From contig JAEYXH010000010.1 in assembly GCA_023428545.1 (NCBI GenBank), positions 28,225 through 92,224 of the forward strand: 64,000 bases of DNA, given 5' to 3'. The notes below the pieces were generated by a model. The model ran no database searches. It was not told where the DNA came from and saw only the letters and a list, made by a program, of their open reading frames with translations. This DNA comes from Bacteroidota bacterium. GTDB lineage: Bacteria > Bacteroidota > Bacteroidia > Bacteroidales > Prolixibacteraceae. Below are positions 56,743-64,000 of this stretch, in pieces. How positions within the stretch are numbered: the first letter of the stretch is position 1; each line of letters begins with the position of its first letter. Made by a program: the position numbers and the translations under genes.

Positions 56743-57327
56743 ATGAAGACATTAGAAATTAAAGGAAATCTCCGGTCAGCTACCGGAAAAAAAGATTCTA
56801 AAAGCCTGAGAGATCAGGAAATCGTACCATGCGTCATGTACGGTGGAACAGAACCTATTCATTTTCAGGTTCCATTCAGCGAATTCCGTCCTGTTGTTTA
56901 TTCACCAGATGTATTTCTTGTAACGGTTGATGTTGATGGCAAGCAGTATAAGGCCCTTCTTCAGGATACCCAGTGGCATCCGGTTGATGAAGTCTTGATG
57001 CACGCCGACTTCCTGCAGGTTTCCGAGAAGAAGCCTGTGAAAGTTAACCTTCCCGTTTCCGTAACAGGAACTGCCAAAGGTATTAAGGTTGGGGGTAAAT
57101 TGAAAGTAAACCTTCGTCGCCTGAAAGCCAAGGGTATGGTAAATGATCTTCCTGACACCATCAATGTTGATGTCACAGAGCTTGGTCTTGGACAGAGCAT
57201 CAAGGTAGGTGCCCTGAAACCTTCGGGATACCAGATTCTCAATAACAAGTCGGATGTAGTTGCTACCGTAACTGTAACTCGTGCAGCACGTGCGGCCATG
57301 ACAGCCGAAACCAAAGGCAAGAAATAA
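56743..57327 (+). CDS. rplY: Ribosomal protein bL25 (Ctc form)
   Basis: 194-aa 5S rRNA-binding protein of the long Ctc type: L25 domain (about 1-90, LEIKGNLRSATGKKDSK) plus a beta-rich TL5 C-domain (about 95-180). It ends with a basic tail. First gene of a run with pth and the S4 protein gene. Confidence 0.96.
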   Translation: MKTLEIKGNLRSATGKKDSKSLRDQEIVPCVMYGGTEPIHFQVPFSEFRPVVYSPDVFLVTVDVDGKQYKALLQDTQWHPVDEVLMHADFLQVSEKKPVKVNLPVSVTGTAKGIKVGGKLKVNLRRLKAKGMVNDLPDTINVDVTELGLGQSIKVGALKPSGYQILNNKSDVVATVTVTRAARAAMTAETKGKK

Positions 57328-57345
57328 TCTTAAAATTTCGTTGTT

Positions 57346-57921
57346 TTGAAGTACCTGATTGCCGGTTTGGGTAACATCGGAAAAGAATACGAAAATACCC
57401 GCCATAACATCGGGTTTAAAATATTGGACGCGCTGGCAGGTGCGTCCAATATTGTTTATAGCGACAGCCGTTACGGCTTTGTGGCTGAAATGAAATATAA
57501 AGCCCGGACTTTCATTTTACTTCGGCCTACAACCTATATGAACCTCAGCGGTCGGGCGGTGAATTATTGGCTGAAATCCGAGAACATCCCCATCGAAAAT
57601 ATGCTGGTCCTGGTCGATGACATAGCCCTCCCCTTTGGGACCATCCGCATTAAGTCAAAAGGCAGCGACGGAGGGCACAATGGTCTTCGCAACATACAAG
57701 ATGTTCTTGGACGGAACGACTATGCCCGCCTTCGGTTCGGTATCGGAGACAACTTCCATAAAGGCACCCAAATCGATTACGTACTTGGACAATGGGGCAG
57801 GGAAGAAGAAAAAGAGCTTCCGTTTCTGATCGACCAGTGTATGGATGCGGTGAAAAGTTTCGGCACCATTGGTATTGAAAGGACCATGAATATTTTCAAC
57901 ACCAAAAAACCAAATCCATAA
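57346..57921 (+). CDS. pth: Peptidyl-tRNA hydrolase, TTG start
   Basis: 191-aa enzyme freeing tRNA from stalled peptidyl-tRNA. Motifs are IAGLGNIGKEYENTRHNIGF (catalytic His), RPTTYMNLSGRAV and DDIALPFGTIRIKSKGSDGGHNGL. The start codon is TTG (57346-57348): the conserved N-terminus begins there and no in-frame ATG lies upstream. Its stop codon overlaps the next gene's ATG by one base. Confidence 0.95.
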   Translation: MKYLIAGLGNIGKEYENTRHNIGFKILDALAGASNIVYSDSRYGFVAEMKYKARTFILLRPTTYMNLSGRAVNYWLKSENIPIENMLVLVDDIALPFGTIRIKSKGSDGGHNGLRNIQDVLGRNDYARLRFGIGDNFHKGTQIDYVLGQWGREEEKELPFLIDQCMDAVKSFGTIGIERTMNIFNTKKPNP

Positions 57922-58298
57922 TGGCCGATACTGTCAGGATAGACAAATGGCTATGGACTGTCAGGGTTTTTAAGACCCGCAGCCTGGCGACAGATGCTTG
58001 CAACAAGGGTCATGTCGTGATTGGCGAATTGCCTGTTAAGCCATCCCGGATGGTCAAGCCCGGCGACCTGGTGAAGGTAAGGAGACCTCCAATTTACAGG
58101 CATTATAAGGTTATCGGCCTTCCCGGCAACAGAATAGGGGCTAAAGAAGTCGCCAATTTCATGGAAGATGTTACCCCCCAGTCTGAACTCGACCTCCTGG
58201 ATATGCAGAAAGACATGCAATGGATCACCAGGGAGCGGGGCACCGGCAGACCCACAAAGAAGGACAGACGTCAGCTTGACGATTTTTTTGGAATTTAA
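57921..58298 (+). CDS. hslR: S4-domain RNA-binding protein (Hsp15-like)
   Basis: 125-aa protein with an S4 domain at the N-terminus (VRIDKWLWTVRVFKTRSLAT, then GDLVKVRR) and a basic tail (GTGRPTKKDRRQ). Hsp15 binds stalled 50S subunits carrying peptidyl-tRNA, which fits translational coupling to pth. Confidence 0.9.
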   Translation: MADTVRIDKWLWTVRVFKTRSLATDACNKGHVVIGELPVKPSRMVKPGDLVKVRRPPIYRHYKVIGLPGNRIGAKEVANFMEDVTPQSELDLLDMQKDMQWITRERGTGRPTKKDRRQLDDFFGI

Positions 58299-58312
58299 AA
58301 TTAAGTACGAAA

Positions 58313-58852
58313 ATGTTCATAGCCAGAGAAAAAAGGAAAGAAAACCTGTCGGAATACCTCATATACATGTTTCAGATTGAGGATGCCATCCGTTCGGCCG
58401 ATTCAAATCTGCAAGCCATTGAGGAAAAAATGATCGTTCCCTTTAGGTTGCAGGAAGCAACCCATCGTGAAATGGTCAACTGGTACGCCAATCTAATCCT
58501 GATGATGGAAAAGGAAAAGGTCAGAAGCAAGGGTCATCTCCAGTTTCTGGTTAACCTGATGGCTGACCTGAACAGTTTTCACCTTCGGCTGATGGAGTCG
58601 GAAGTGGATGTTCAATATGTACAATCCTATAAATCGGTTGCAGGTTTATTGAAAGAAATCAGGCAAAGGGGAGCAAAGGGCGATCATGATATCGAGACAG
58701 CCCTTACCGCTCTGTATGGCTATTTCATTCTTAAACTGGCCAAAAAGGATATCTCAGAGGAAACCAGGCAGGCGATGACACAAATCAGCTCCTGGTTAGG
58801 ATTGTTGTCTGAATTATACCGGCAATTTGAAGCCGGGGAATTCGAGTTTTAA
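58313..58852 (+). CDS. DUF4924 family protein
   Basis: 179-aa helical protein starting MFIAREKRKENLSEYLIYMF with a YVQSYKSVAGLLKEIR segment and a GYFILKLAKKDIS region, typical of Bacteroidota DUF4924. Function unknown. It is 14 bp downstream of the S4 gene. Its last 39 nt overlap the converging DCC gene. Confidence 0.85.
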   Translation: MFIAREKRKENLSEYLIYMFQIEDAIRSADSNLQAIEEKMIVPFRLQEATHREMVNWYANLILMMEKEKVRSKGHLQFLVNLMADLNSFHLRLMESEVDVQYVQSYKSVAGLLKEIRQRGAKGDHDIETALTALYGYFILKLAKKDISEETRQAMTQISSWLGLLSELYRQFEAGEFEF

Positions 58853-59254
58853 CTCCTCGACTGAAGGGAATAACATGCGTTCTTCTTCCGTGGGCATCCG
58901 GCAAACCTGACGCTTGCCAAACCAGCTGTATCGATTCGTCGCAACCAGATTATAAATTGGGTCACGCAACATTCTTGGCAAAATCCTTAAAATCCCGAAC
59001 CATGAATATGGTTTTTTGAGTCTGGAGGCTATGATCAGGGCAGCATCGGACGCCTGATATATCTTCCCGCCTGAAATCAGTAAAACGGATTGTGGATCTG
59101 TCGGAATATTTAAGATATTGGCCAACCAGGCCCCTGCTTCCGACTGTAATGCCACGTACCGGAAAATCCCCTGAGGATCACGTTTGATGATGAAATCAAC
59201 ACTACGGTTGCAAAGATTGCAATATCCATCGAAGACAACCAGAGGGCGGGTCAT
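58814..59254 (-). CDS. Thiol-disulfide oxidoreductase DCC family protein (DUF393)
   Basis: 146-aa protein with the family motif [17 protein letters not shown] (D-G-x-C-x-x-C) at the N-terminus and HRSxAGLR-type conservation replaced by [12 protein letters not shown]. It is predicted to be thioredoxin-like. Its ATG overlaps the smpB stop codon by 4 nt (ATGA). Its 3' end overlaps the converging DUF4924 gene by 39 nt. Confidence 0.88.
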   Translation of the reverse strand: MTRPLVVFDGYCNLCNRSVDFIIKRDPQGIFRYVALQSEAGAWLANILNIPTDPQSVLLISGGKIYQASDAALIIASRLKKPYSWFGILRILPRMLRDPIYNLVATNRYSWFGKRQVCRMPTEEERMLFPSVEELKLEFPGFKLPV

Positions 59255-59709
59255 GATTTCATTACCCGGTCCATATCCCGGCTTGCATCACGTTGTTTTA
59301 TTGATTCCCTTTTGTCGTATACCTTCTTTCCCTTACACAAGCCAATTTCAATTTTGGCAAGGCCTTTTTCGTTAACGAAAAGTTTTAAAGGGATAATGGT
59401 CAGACCCGATTCCTTCACCTTTTTCTGCCACTTCAGTAATTCACGTCTTTGAAGCAATAACTTGCGATCACGTTTGGCAATGTGGTTATTGCAGGTCCCC
59501 AATTCATATTCCGAAATATGAAGGTTCCTGACAAACATTTCGCCGGAAACAAACTGGCAGTAAGAATCTGTCAGGTTAGCCCTGCCGGCCCTGATGGACT
59601 TTATTTCTGTTCCCAGTAGAACAATACCCGCCGTAAAGCTTTCAATTATTTCATATTCAAAGAAAGCTTTCTTATTCTTGATAGATATGTTAGTTGCCTG
59701 ATGAGCCAT
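59251..59709 (-). CDS. smpB: SsrA-binding protein SmpB
   Basis: 152-aa tmRNA partner for ribosome rescue. The conserved marks are [36 protein letters not shown] and the C-terminal [22 protein letters not shown] 59709 gives the family start; the longer frame to 59775 crosses the promoter. Operon with the DCC gene. The ssrA gene itself is not in the window. Confidence 0.96.
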   Translation of the reverse strand: MAHQATNISIKNKKAFFEYEIIESFTAGIVLLGTEIKSIRAGRANLTDSYCQFVSGEMFVRNLHISEYELGTCNNHIAKRDRKLLLQRRELLKWQKKVKESGLTIIPLKLFVNEKGLAKIEIGLCKGKKVYDKRESIKQRDASRDMDRVMKS

Positions 59710-59772
59710 AATTATATGCCAGATTAAAAACCAGGACAAAAAGCTAAGTAGCCTTGATGTCCGGGAATATTG

Positions 59773-59804
59773 CAAAAATAACCAAATTATTCACTTGCCT
59801 GCAA
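59773..59804 (-). promoter_or_regulatory. Promoter of smpB-DCC
   Basis: The minus strand has TATTTTTG at 59773-59780 and TTG at 59802-59804 with a 21-nt spacer, a full match to the Bacteroidota promoter pattern. Confidence 0.65.
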
Positions 59805-60551
59805 TTACTGCTTTCTGGCAGCCAATTCCAGTGTATGAAAAAGAAGTTCAGATCCTCCCCATTTTCCATGTCCGGGTACCACATATTCAGCCTCCCCGTA
59901 CTTCTCTATGACGTTCCGGATTGTATTTGCATAGTTCACTGTATCGCCATCGCTGGTATTCCCCAAATTCCCTGAATCAATGCTTTTTACCATACATCCC
60001 GCAAACAAGATCTTTTCGGATGGTATCCATACCACAATGTTATCAAGGGTATGGGCACGACCGGGATATTCACATATCACTTCTTTTCCTCCCAAAGAAA
60101 GGACCATCCGGTCTCCAAAACAAATATCCGGTTCAGGAAGGTCATGAGCCAAAGCCTGGACACAGGTCATATTGTGTGCAAAAGTTGGGATTTCCCGGGA
60201 ATTAAGATAGGCCAGTCCCCCCATGCAGTCCTCATGCCAGTGGTTTGGCACAAAGCCGGTGATTTTCAGGGAAAGTGAATCCTCCATGAACCGGACAAGG
60301 TTTTGGGTCATCTCATCTGAAACAGGGGTATCAAGAAGAAGCGCATCTCTCCCATTGGTATATATCATGCCGTTTGAGGAATACCTTCCGTATTCAGGAG
60401 TCTCTGACCATGAAACGTGGATATATGTCTGCCTTGTCAGCTGAATGATTTGCAGGTTCTCCGACACTTGCCAGGTTTTGGTATCCTGACCCAATAAGGT
60501 AAAAGACAAGGTCCCCAGGAAGATGATAAGACACAAATATTTTTGATTCAT
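59805..60551 (-). CDS. Subclass-B1-type metallo-beta-lactamase
   Basis: 248-aa exported protein (signal peptide to about residue 21) with the complete B1 zinc set: His104, His106 and Asp108 in NHWHEDCMGG, His167 in GRAHTLDN, Cys186 in FAGCMVKS (with Lys189), and His228 in PGHGKW. The Cys ligand in G-C-x-x-K marks subclass B1, which hydrolyses penicillins, cephalosporins and carbapenems; whether this enzyme does is untested. ATG 60551 begins the signal peptide. There are no mobility genes around it, so it looks like an intrinsic chromosomal gene. Confidence 0.88.
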   Translation of the reverse strand: MNQKYLCLIIFLGTLSFTLLGQDTKTWQVSENLQIIQLTRQTYIHVSWSETPEYGRYSSNGMIYTNGRDALLLDTPVSDEMTQNLVRFMEDSLSLKITGFVPNHWHEDCMGGLAYLNSREIPTFAHNMTCVQALAHDLPEPDICFGDRMVLSLGGKEVICEYPGRAHTLDNIVVWIPSEKILFAGCMVKSIDSGNLGNTSDGDTVNYANTIRNVIEKYGEAEYVVPGHGKWGGSELLFHTLELAARKQ

Positions 60552-60631
60552 GGCATACAAAGTTGTATTGTTTTCTCTTTTACACGTAAGATCCACAATC
60601 GGATAAAACATGGCTCAGGGTTCAGGGAAGA

Positions 60632-61075
60632 TTATCCCGTTTTGCGGATCAGTCGAACCATATAAAGCAAAAAGACTCCCACCAGCAACAACACGATATG
60701 CCTGATTCCGGGAATGGTATCTCTCTCCAGCGCATTAAAAAACGGCATGGCCTTGAAATATCGTACCTTGATCCTTGAGTTACCGTCAGGTTTCAGGAAA
60801 ACAGGATCGGATATCTTGCGTGAATAACCTTCAATTGTCCTTCCATCATCAAGTACAAAGGAATAACCGATGATCAGGGTATACCGGTTGGGAATGACTT
60901 CATTCCGCTCACCCATTTCCCTTCGAATGTGGGTAATGACAGCATCCTTCTGTTCGCCGAGATAATAAAGGGCAACCAGGGTGGCAGACCAAAGAACAAA
61001 ACCTACTCCAAGAATCATGAAGATGATCCTGATCGCAAGGGTATTTCTTTTCTTTCCGGTCGGTCTTCTTGGCAT
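60632..61075 (-). CDS. DUF3592-type membrane protein
   Basis: 147-aa protein with two helices (about 15-42 and 124-142) flanking an extracytoplasmic domain (YSFVLDDGRTIEGYSRKIS, then RIKVRYF), the pattern of DUF3592. Function unknown. Start of a run of small membrane-protein genes on this strand. Confidence 0.72.
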   Translation of the reverse strand: MPRRPTGKKRNTLAIRIIFMILGVGFVLWSATLVALYYLGEQKDAVITHIRREMGERNEVIPNRYTLIIGYSFVLDDGRTIEGYSRKISDPVFLKPDGNSRIKVRYFKAMPFFNALERDTIPGIRHIVLLLVGVFLLYMVRLIRKTG

Positions 61076-61106
61076 GACAGAATTTTTATTTTGAAATAAC
61101 TTCAGG

Positions 61107-61706
61107 TCAGGGCTTTATTGAGGCCGATTCCCTGACATGGGAGAGAAGATACTTCTTTATAACGGTATAGTTATCGGGGGTGCAAAACAGGGCCAGTTGG
61201 CTCCCCAATCCTGCCCTGATCAGGATTGTCCTGGAAGAGTCGAAAAACCGCACCTTATTTACAGCCGACCAGCGGATATTTGGCTTTTGTCCGGCCATCG
61301 CCAAAACTCCGGCACCGGCAGCGGTGAACTTTCCGGTGTAAAGTCCAAGGATTACGGTTAGCCAATTGATCACCCGGTTTCTTTTCGCCTGCTTTTGCAA
61401 GGTTTGGCTCCTGATTCCGGCAGATGACAGGTTGAAGCCGACCTGGTACTTTCCACCATATATAGCCAGGATGAATAAATAAGTCAACAAAAATAAGAGT
61501 ACCACCAGTATCACACCATAATATGCCTTCGCAATCAATAAAACTACCAGAAGGATACCAAATGGAATCCCGACAGCCAATCCCAGCTGACGGAGAATCA
61601 ACGGATTCCTGAAAATGGGTACATGTATATCCCATTCAATGGTTGCGGGCAGCTGATCCGCAACCCGGTTTAGCCCCTCATCCCGGAAAGGCATGATCTC
61701 AGCCAT
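61107..61706 (-). CDS. Membrane protein of unknown function
   Basis: 199-aa protein with two adjacent helices (about 42-62 and 64-84) and a cytoplasmic C-terminal part that includes KPNIRWSAVNKVRFFDSSRTILI, which reads like a PH-type strand set. No named family recognised. Its start overlaps the end of the preceding membrane gene by 8 nt, so they are co-translated. Confidence 0.7.
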   Translation of the reverse strand: MAEIMPFRDEGLNRVADQLPATIEWDIHVPIFRNPLILRQLGLAVGIPFGILLVVLLIAKAYYGVILVVLLFLLTYLFILAIYGGKYQVGFNLSSAGIRSQTLQKQAKRNRVINWLTVILGLYTGKFTAAGAGVLAMAGQKPNIRWSAVNKVRFFDSSRTILIRAGLGSQLALFCTPDNYTVIKKYLLSHVRESASIKP

Positions 61707-62103
61707 TTTGTTTCCTGTTTGAAGGCAATAGCCAGGTTAGTACCAAAATCACTGCAGCAACTGCGGCAGTTGTCGGCTGCATCCATGAAACGTAACCAAT
61801 CATTGCCACTTGAACCGAGATCCAGATAATGGTGATCATTCCTGCGAAAAAGGACGCAAGCCTGGCATAAAGGGATTTGCGGAAAACCAGGATTCCGGCA
61901 AACAGGGAGGCACCACCAACGACCACAAACAGGATCAGTGAAGGTATGAAATAGCTTGTAAATGGAGTGTTTTCAATCCACTCCACAGGGACATCAGGGG
62001 CCCCTGACATCCCATAGAAACCGCCGCCAAAAGCGTTTATGGCCAGAATTACCAACAGGATCCCCAACGAAAAGCGGGTCACAATAACCAGATTCTTTGT
62101 CAT
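61699..62103 (-). CDS. Four-helix membrane protein of unknown function
   Basis: 134-aa protein with about four membrane helices (8-28, 50-72, 76-98, 108-126). There is a conserved-looking GGGFYGMSGAP loop near residue 26. It overlaps the following gene by 8 nt. Not assigned to a family. Confidence 0.7.
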   Translation of the reverse strand: MTKNLVIVTRFSLGILLVILAINAFGGGFYGMSGAPDVPVEWIENTPFTSYFIPSLILFVVVGGASLFAGILVFRKSLYARLASFFAGMITIIWISVQVAMIGYVSWMQPTTAAVAAVILVLTWLLPSNRKQNG

Positions 62104-62162
62104 TTTGGTTGCAATTTCAGGTTTTGAATGATTAAGACTGGGTCTTGCAACCCAAAATGAAT

Positions 62163-62411
62163 CTACTTTTTCTTGAAAATCAGGTTAAAAAGGAAAAGTA
62201 TCACGATGGCCCCGATTGCGCCGGTAAAAATGGCACCAAGCCAACCGGTTCCCAGATGGATACCCAGTTTTCCCAATAACCAATACCCGACAAAGCTGCC
62301 AAGAATGCCCACGACAATATTGCCAATCAGGCCCAGTCCACCCCCGCGGTAGAGCAAGCTGCCCAGCCAACCGGCCAGGCCACCGATGATTAATGTTCCG
62401 ATAATTTCCAT
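62163..62411 (-). CDS. GlsB/YeaQ/YmgE-family membrane protein
   Basis: 82-aa transglycosylase-associated-protein family member with glycine-rich helices (IIGGLAGWLGSLLYRGGGLG, then IVVGILGSFVGYWLLGKLGI). Often stress-induced in other bacteria; molecular role unknown. It stands 59 bp upstream of the preceding membrane gene. Confidence 0.85.
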   Translation of the reverse strand: MEIIGTLIIGGLAGWLGSLLYRGGGLGLIGNIVVGILGSFVGYWLLGKLGIHLGTGWLGAIFTGAIGAIVILFLFNLIFKKK

Positions 62412-62568
62412 AGCTCAATTTTCAATATGGTTAATACAATGAGAGTTTCACATTTCAGAAATGTTCACCATGAAAAGTGTGGATACGTTAAAACTGACCA
62501 AAGAGTTACTTAACGGTATTCAAGGCACATCTCTATATACAATCAGTAAGAATCTTCTGCACAACACG

Positions 62569-63030
62569 TTACTTTGTGGTTTCACCGCCCATGTCGGTAA
62601 ATACGCTGTCGACCGGCTCCCACAATTCAATCTTGTTACCCTCCGGATCCATGATGTGGACGAATTTTCCGTAATCGAAGGATTCAATGTCATCCAATAC
62701 GGTAACCCCATTAACTTTGAGGTTTTTGACCAGTTCCTCCATGTTTTGCACCCTGTAGTTCACCATGAATTCCTTTTTGGAAGGAGCAAAATAGGCATCA
62801 CCCTGCTTAAAAGGACTCCATTGAAGGTAATTGATTTCCTCCGGCCTATGGGCATTACGGAACTCAAAAGTCGAACCGTATTCATTGACGGCAAGCCCCA
62901 GGTTATTGCTGTACCATTCTTTGGTTACCTCCGGATCATCCGTAAAGAAAAATATACCACCCACGCCGGTTACCTTTGGTTCTTTTCGCTCAGGGTTGCT
63001 TTTGGTACCACTTTGACTTTCATTTTTCAT
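62569..63030 (-). CDS. VOC-family (glyoxalase/dioxygenase-like) protein
   Basis: 153-aa single vicinal-oxygen-chelate protein: GIFFFTDDPEVTKEWYSNNLGL at the N-terminus, then a second beta-alpha-beta-beta-beta unit ending HIMDPEGNKIELWEPVD with the usual metal-site Glu. It could be a glyoxalase- or bleomycin-resistance-like enzyme; the substrate is unknown. A long plus-strand frame over the same region is its shadow. Confidence 0.88.
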   Translation of the reverse strand: MKNESQSGTKSNPERKEPKVTGVGGIFFFTDDPEVTKEWYSNNLGLAVNEYGSTFEFRNAHRPEEINYLQWSPFKQGDAYFAPSKKEFMVNYRVQNMEELVKNLKVNGVTVLDDIESFDYGKFVHIMDPEGNKIELWEPVDSVFTDMGGETTK

Positions 63031-63449
63031 GGGAAACTATTATAGAATTCAGAATATTTAAATTTCAGTGATTGTGTGTAAATCCGGTGATTAAAAAACA
63101 ACCGCGCTCACCAATCACTTACCTAAAACATGAAATGTAAATCTAAGGAATTTCATTGAATCAAATTCGTCAAAATACGGTCTTCAAAAAGGATCAATCG
63201 GGATTTCTACCTTCGTTACAATAGGAACACCTGATGGATCAAGACATCCATTCAAACCAATGTTTCTATATTTTGAAAAATAAAGGATAAAAAACGATTT
63301 TATTGCAATTTTTGGGTCCAGACTATTGCATTTTATCATGGAATTTCGTAATTTTATTCCTGTATGTATTCAAGCGCAAGTGCGATATCGAGATTGGGTC
63401 GAAAAGAGAATACAGCCACCTTGATACAGTTGAATAATGAGTCCCTTGG
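63031..63449. other. 419-bp non-coding stretch before the SelU gene
   Basis: No family-like coding sequence, tRNA or terminator recognised. A 28-codon frame at 63338 has no support and does not match a rhodanese domain. Confidence 0.5.
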
Positions 63450-63457
63450 TATTTTTG
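63450..63457 (+). promoter_or_regulatory. -7 box of the SelU P-loop gene
   Basis: TATTTTTG matches TAnnTTTG, with a TTG at 63430-63432 (17-nt spacer). It would give the gene a leader of about 125 nt. Confidence 0.5.
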
Positions 63458-63497
63458 TAATTAGGAACAGCGTTATGCACACGGTTGCAGTTTCACG

Positions 63498-63545
63498 TCG
63501 GCAAGTCCTTCGGTCTCTGTGCTAAATCCGGTCAGACGTTGCCGA
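63498..63545 (+). ncRNA. Candidate structured leader of the SelU P-loop gene
   Basis: TCGGCAAGTC (63498-63507) can pair with GACGTTGCCGA (63535-63545) with one bulged G, a 10-bp stem. The 27-nt apical part can form a small CGG/CCG hairpin. It sits in the middle of the predicted leader, 44 nt before the ATG, and its G+C content is higher than its flanks. No known riboswitch consensus is recognised. It could be a regulatory RNA or an accidental palindrome. Confidence 0.4.
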
Positions 63546-63589
63546 AAGCAATTTAATGGAACATTCTTCTCCTTAAAAGGTGTTTTTTT

Positions 63590-64000
63590 ATGTCTATACC
63601 TCTCCCATCCCACTTTTTTCTAATCCACGGAAAAACCGGCGCAGGCAAAACCCGTCTGCTTTCCAGCCTGAAATCGAAAGGACAGCCAGTGCTCAATCTC
63701 GAAGAAATTGCCGAACACCGCGGATCGGCGTTCGGTGCCAACAGCTTCACCATAGGGCAACCCGACAAAGAAACTTTTGAACAACTAATCAACGAGGCTC
63801 TTCTGAAGGCAGCGGCGCAGGATTATTGTTTTGTCGAGCAGAAAGGAAACAATCTCGGTAAGCGCCGGATTCCGGAATACCTGAATAAGGGCATTGGCAA
63901 TGCCATCGTAATTCAACTGGAATCATCACCCGAATTAAGGATAAAGCATATCAGGGAAGACTATTTTTCACATCCCACCTGTATGGAAGATGCCATGGAG
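63590..64000 (+). CDS. mnmH: P-loop domain of tRNA 2-selenouridine synthase without rhodanese domain (3' end beyond window)
   Basis: 137 codons are visible and open at the window edge. The product starts directly with the SelU/MnmH P-loop domain: LIHGKTGAGKTRLLSSL (Walker A), LNLEEIAEHRGSAFG, IGQPDKETFEQLI, and FVEQKGNNLGKRRIPEYL, each matching the second half of bacterial MnmH. MnmH uses selenophosphate to turn 2-thiouridine at the wobble position of tRNAs into 2-selenouridine, and normally has a rhodanese domain in the first 130 residues or so. Here an in-frame TAA at 63554-63556 leaves no room for it. A split form with separate rhodanese and P-loop proteins is known from archaea. Confidence 0.85.
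   Translation, partial: MSIPLPSHFFLIHGKTGAGKTRLLSSLKSKGQPVLNLEEIAEHRGSAFGANSFTIGQPDKETFEQLINEALLKAAAQDYCFVEQKGNNLGKRRIPEYLNKGIGNAIVIQLESSPELRIKHIREDYFSHPTCMEDAME

Noticed and set aside
62461..63045. A 194-codon plus-strand open frame with hydrophobic segments
   Set aside because: It lies over the VOC-family gene on the other strand, which matches a known family along its full length. The plus-strand product matches nothing and has no promoter.
63338..63424. Short 28-codon frame before the SelU gene, considered as a leftover rhodanese domain or leader peptide
   Set aside because: The translated residues do not resemble the rhodanese N-terminus of MnmH, and it is not in line with the downstream frame.
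63498..63545. Considered whether the leader stem is a cobalamin or SAM riboswitch or a tRNA-Sec piece
   Set aside because: Key conserved segments of those RNAs are missing and the size is wrong, so only an unnamed structure is reported.

Overview
The window is a chromosomal segment of a Bacteroidota bacterium, probably of the order Bacteroidales or a close relative. Several things point there. At least seventeen genes are preceded by the Bacteroidota -7 promoter box TAnnTTTG, and Shine-Dalgarno sequences are weak. The protein families are typical of the phylum: a GldF/GldG gliding-type ABC subunit, DUF4252, DUF4924, DUF6787, a GH92 lipoprotein, and a TonB-dependent receptor with an N-terminal carboxypeptidase-regulatory-like domain. 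No rRNA, tRNA, CRISPR array, prophage or complete insertion sequence was seen.

Layout. 1-9.4 kb: the 5' part of fabD, a GH92 lipoprotein glycosidase, an nrnA plus two FKBP operon, ndk, DUF721-recF, a membrane TPR protein, ribH and a small periplasmic protein. 9.5-18 kb: pyrG-yidC, a five-repeat DUF349 protein with an acidic N-terminus, an arsenate-reductase-like protein lacking its catalytic cysteines, and a Pro-aminopeptidase. 18-22 kb: a cytidylate-kinase-like protein and a three-gene metal locus (Cys/His-rich small protein, TonB receptor, secreted HMA protein). 22-32.6 kb: TPR protein, glycerate kinase with a TPR tail, an RSH (p)ppGpp synthetase with a broken hydrolase motif, ferritin, lipase-like lipoprotein, CoA-binding protein, FAA hydrolase, exonuclease and dnaN. 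32.7-47 kb: lpxB with a fused gldFG, surE, S9 and M3 peptidases, a VTT-like membrane protein, a DUF6787-MsrA fusion, a YciI-like protein, a nitrilase-family enzyme, and mscS with a DUF432-like partner. 47-52.8 kb: an ECF sigma, membrane anti-sigma candidate and DUF4252 operon, an intergenic palindromic element, pheT and an EamA transporter. 52.9-59.7 kb: housekeeping genes udk, Dabb, manA, engB, prs, rplY, pth, hslR-like, DUF4924, DCC and smpB. 59.8-64 kb: a subclass-B1-type metallo-beta-lactamase, small membrane proteins, a VOC protein, and the start of a gene that encodes only the P-loop half of tRNA 2-selenouridine synthase.

Most of the window is core metabolism and information processing in short operons separated by clear stem-loop terminators. 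The unusual material is mostly at the level of domain architecture: the split SelU with a structured leader (63.4-64 kb), the DUF6787-MsrA fusion, the glycerate kinase-TPR fusion, the Cys-less ArsC-like protein and the HD-to-HN RSH. Also unusual are the metal locus at 18.9-22 kb and a 134-bp element of repeated TTTYACCAT motifs between 49071 and 49204. I found no large undescribed multi-gene system. The split SelU with its leader hairpin is the best candidate for something new.
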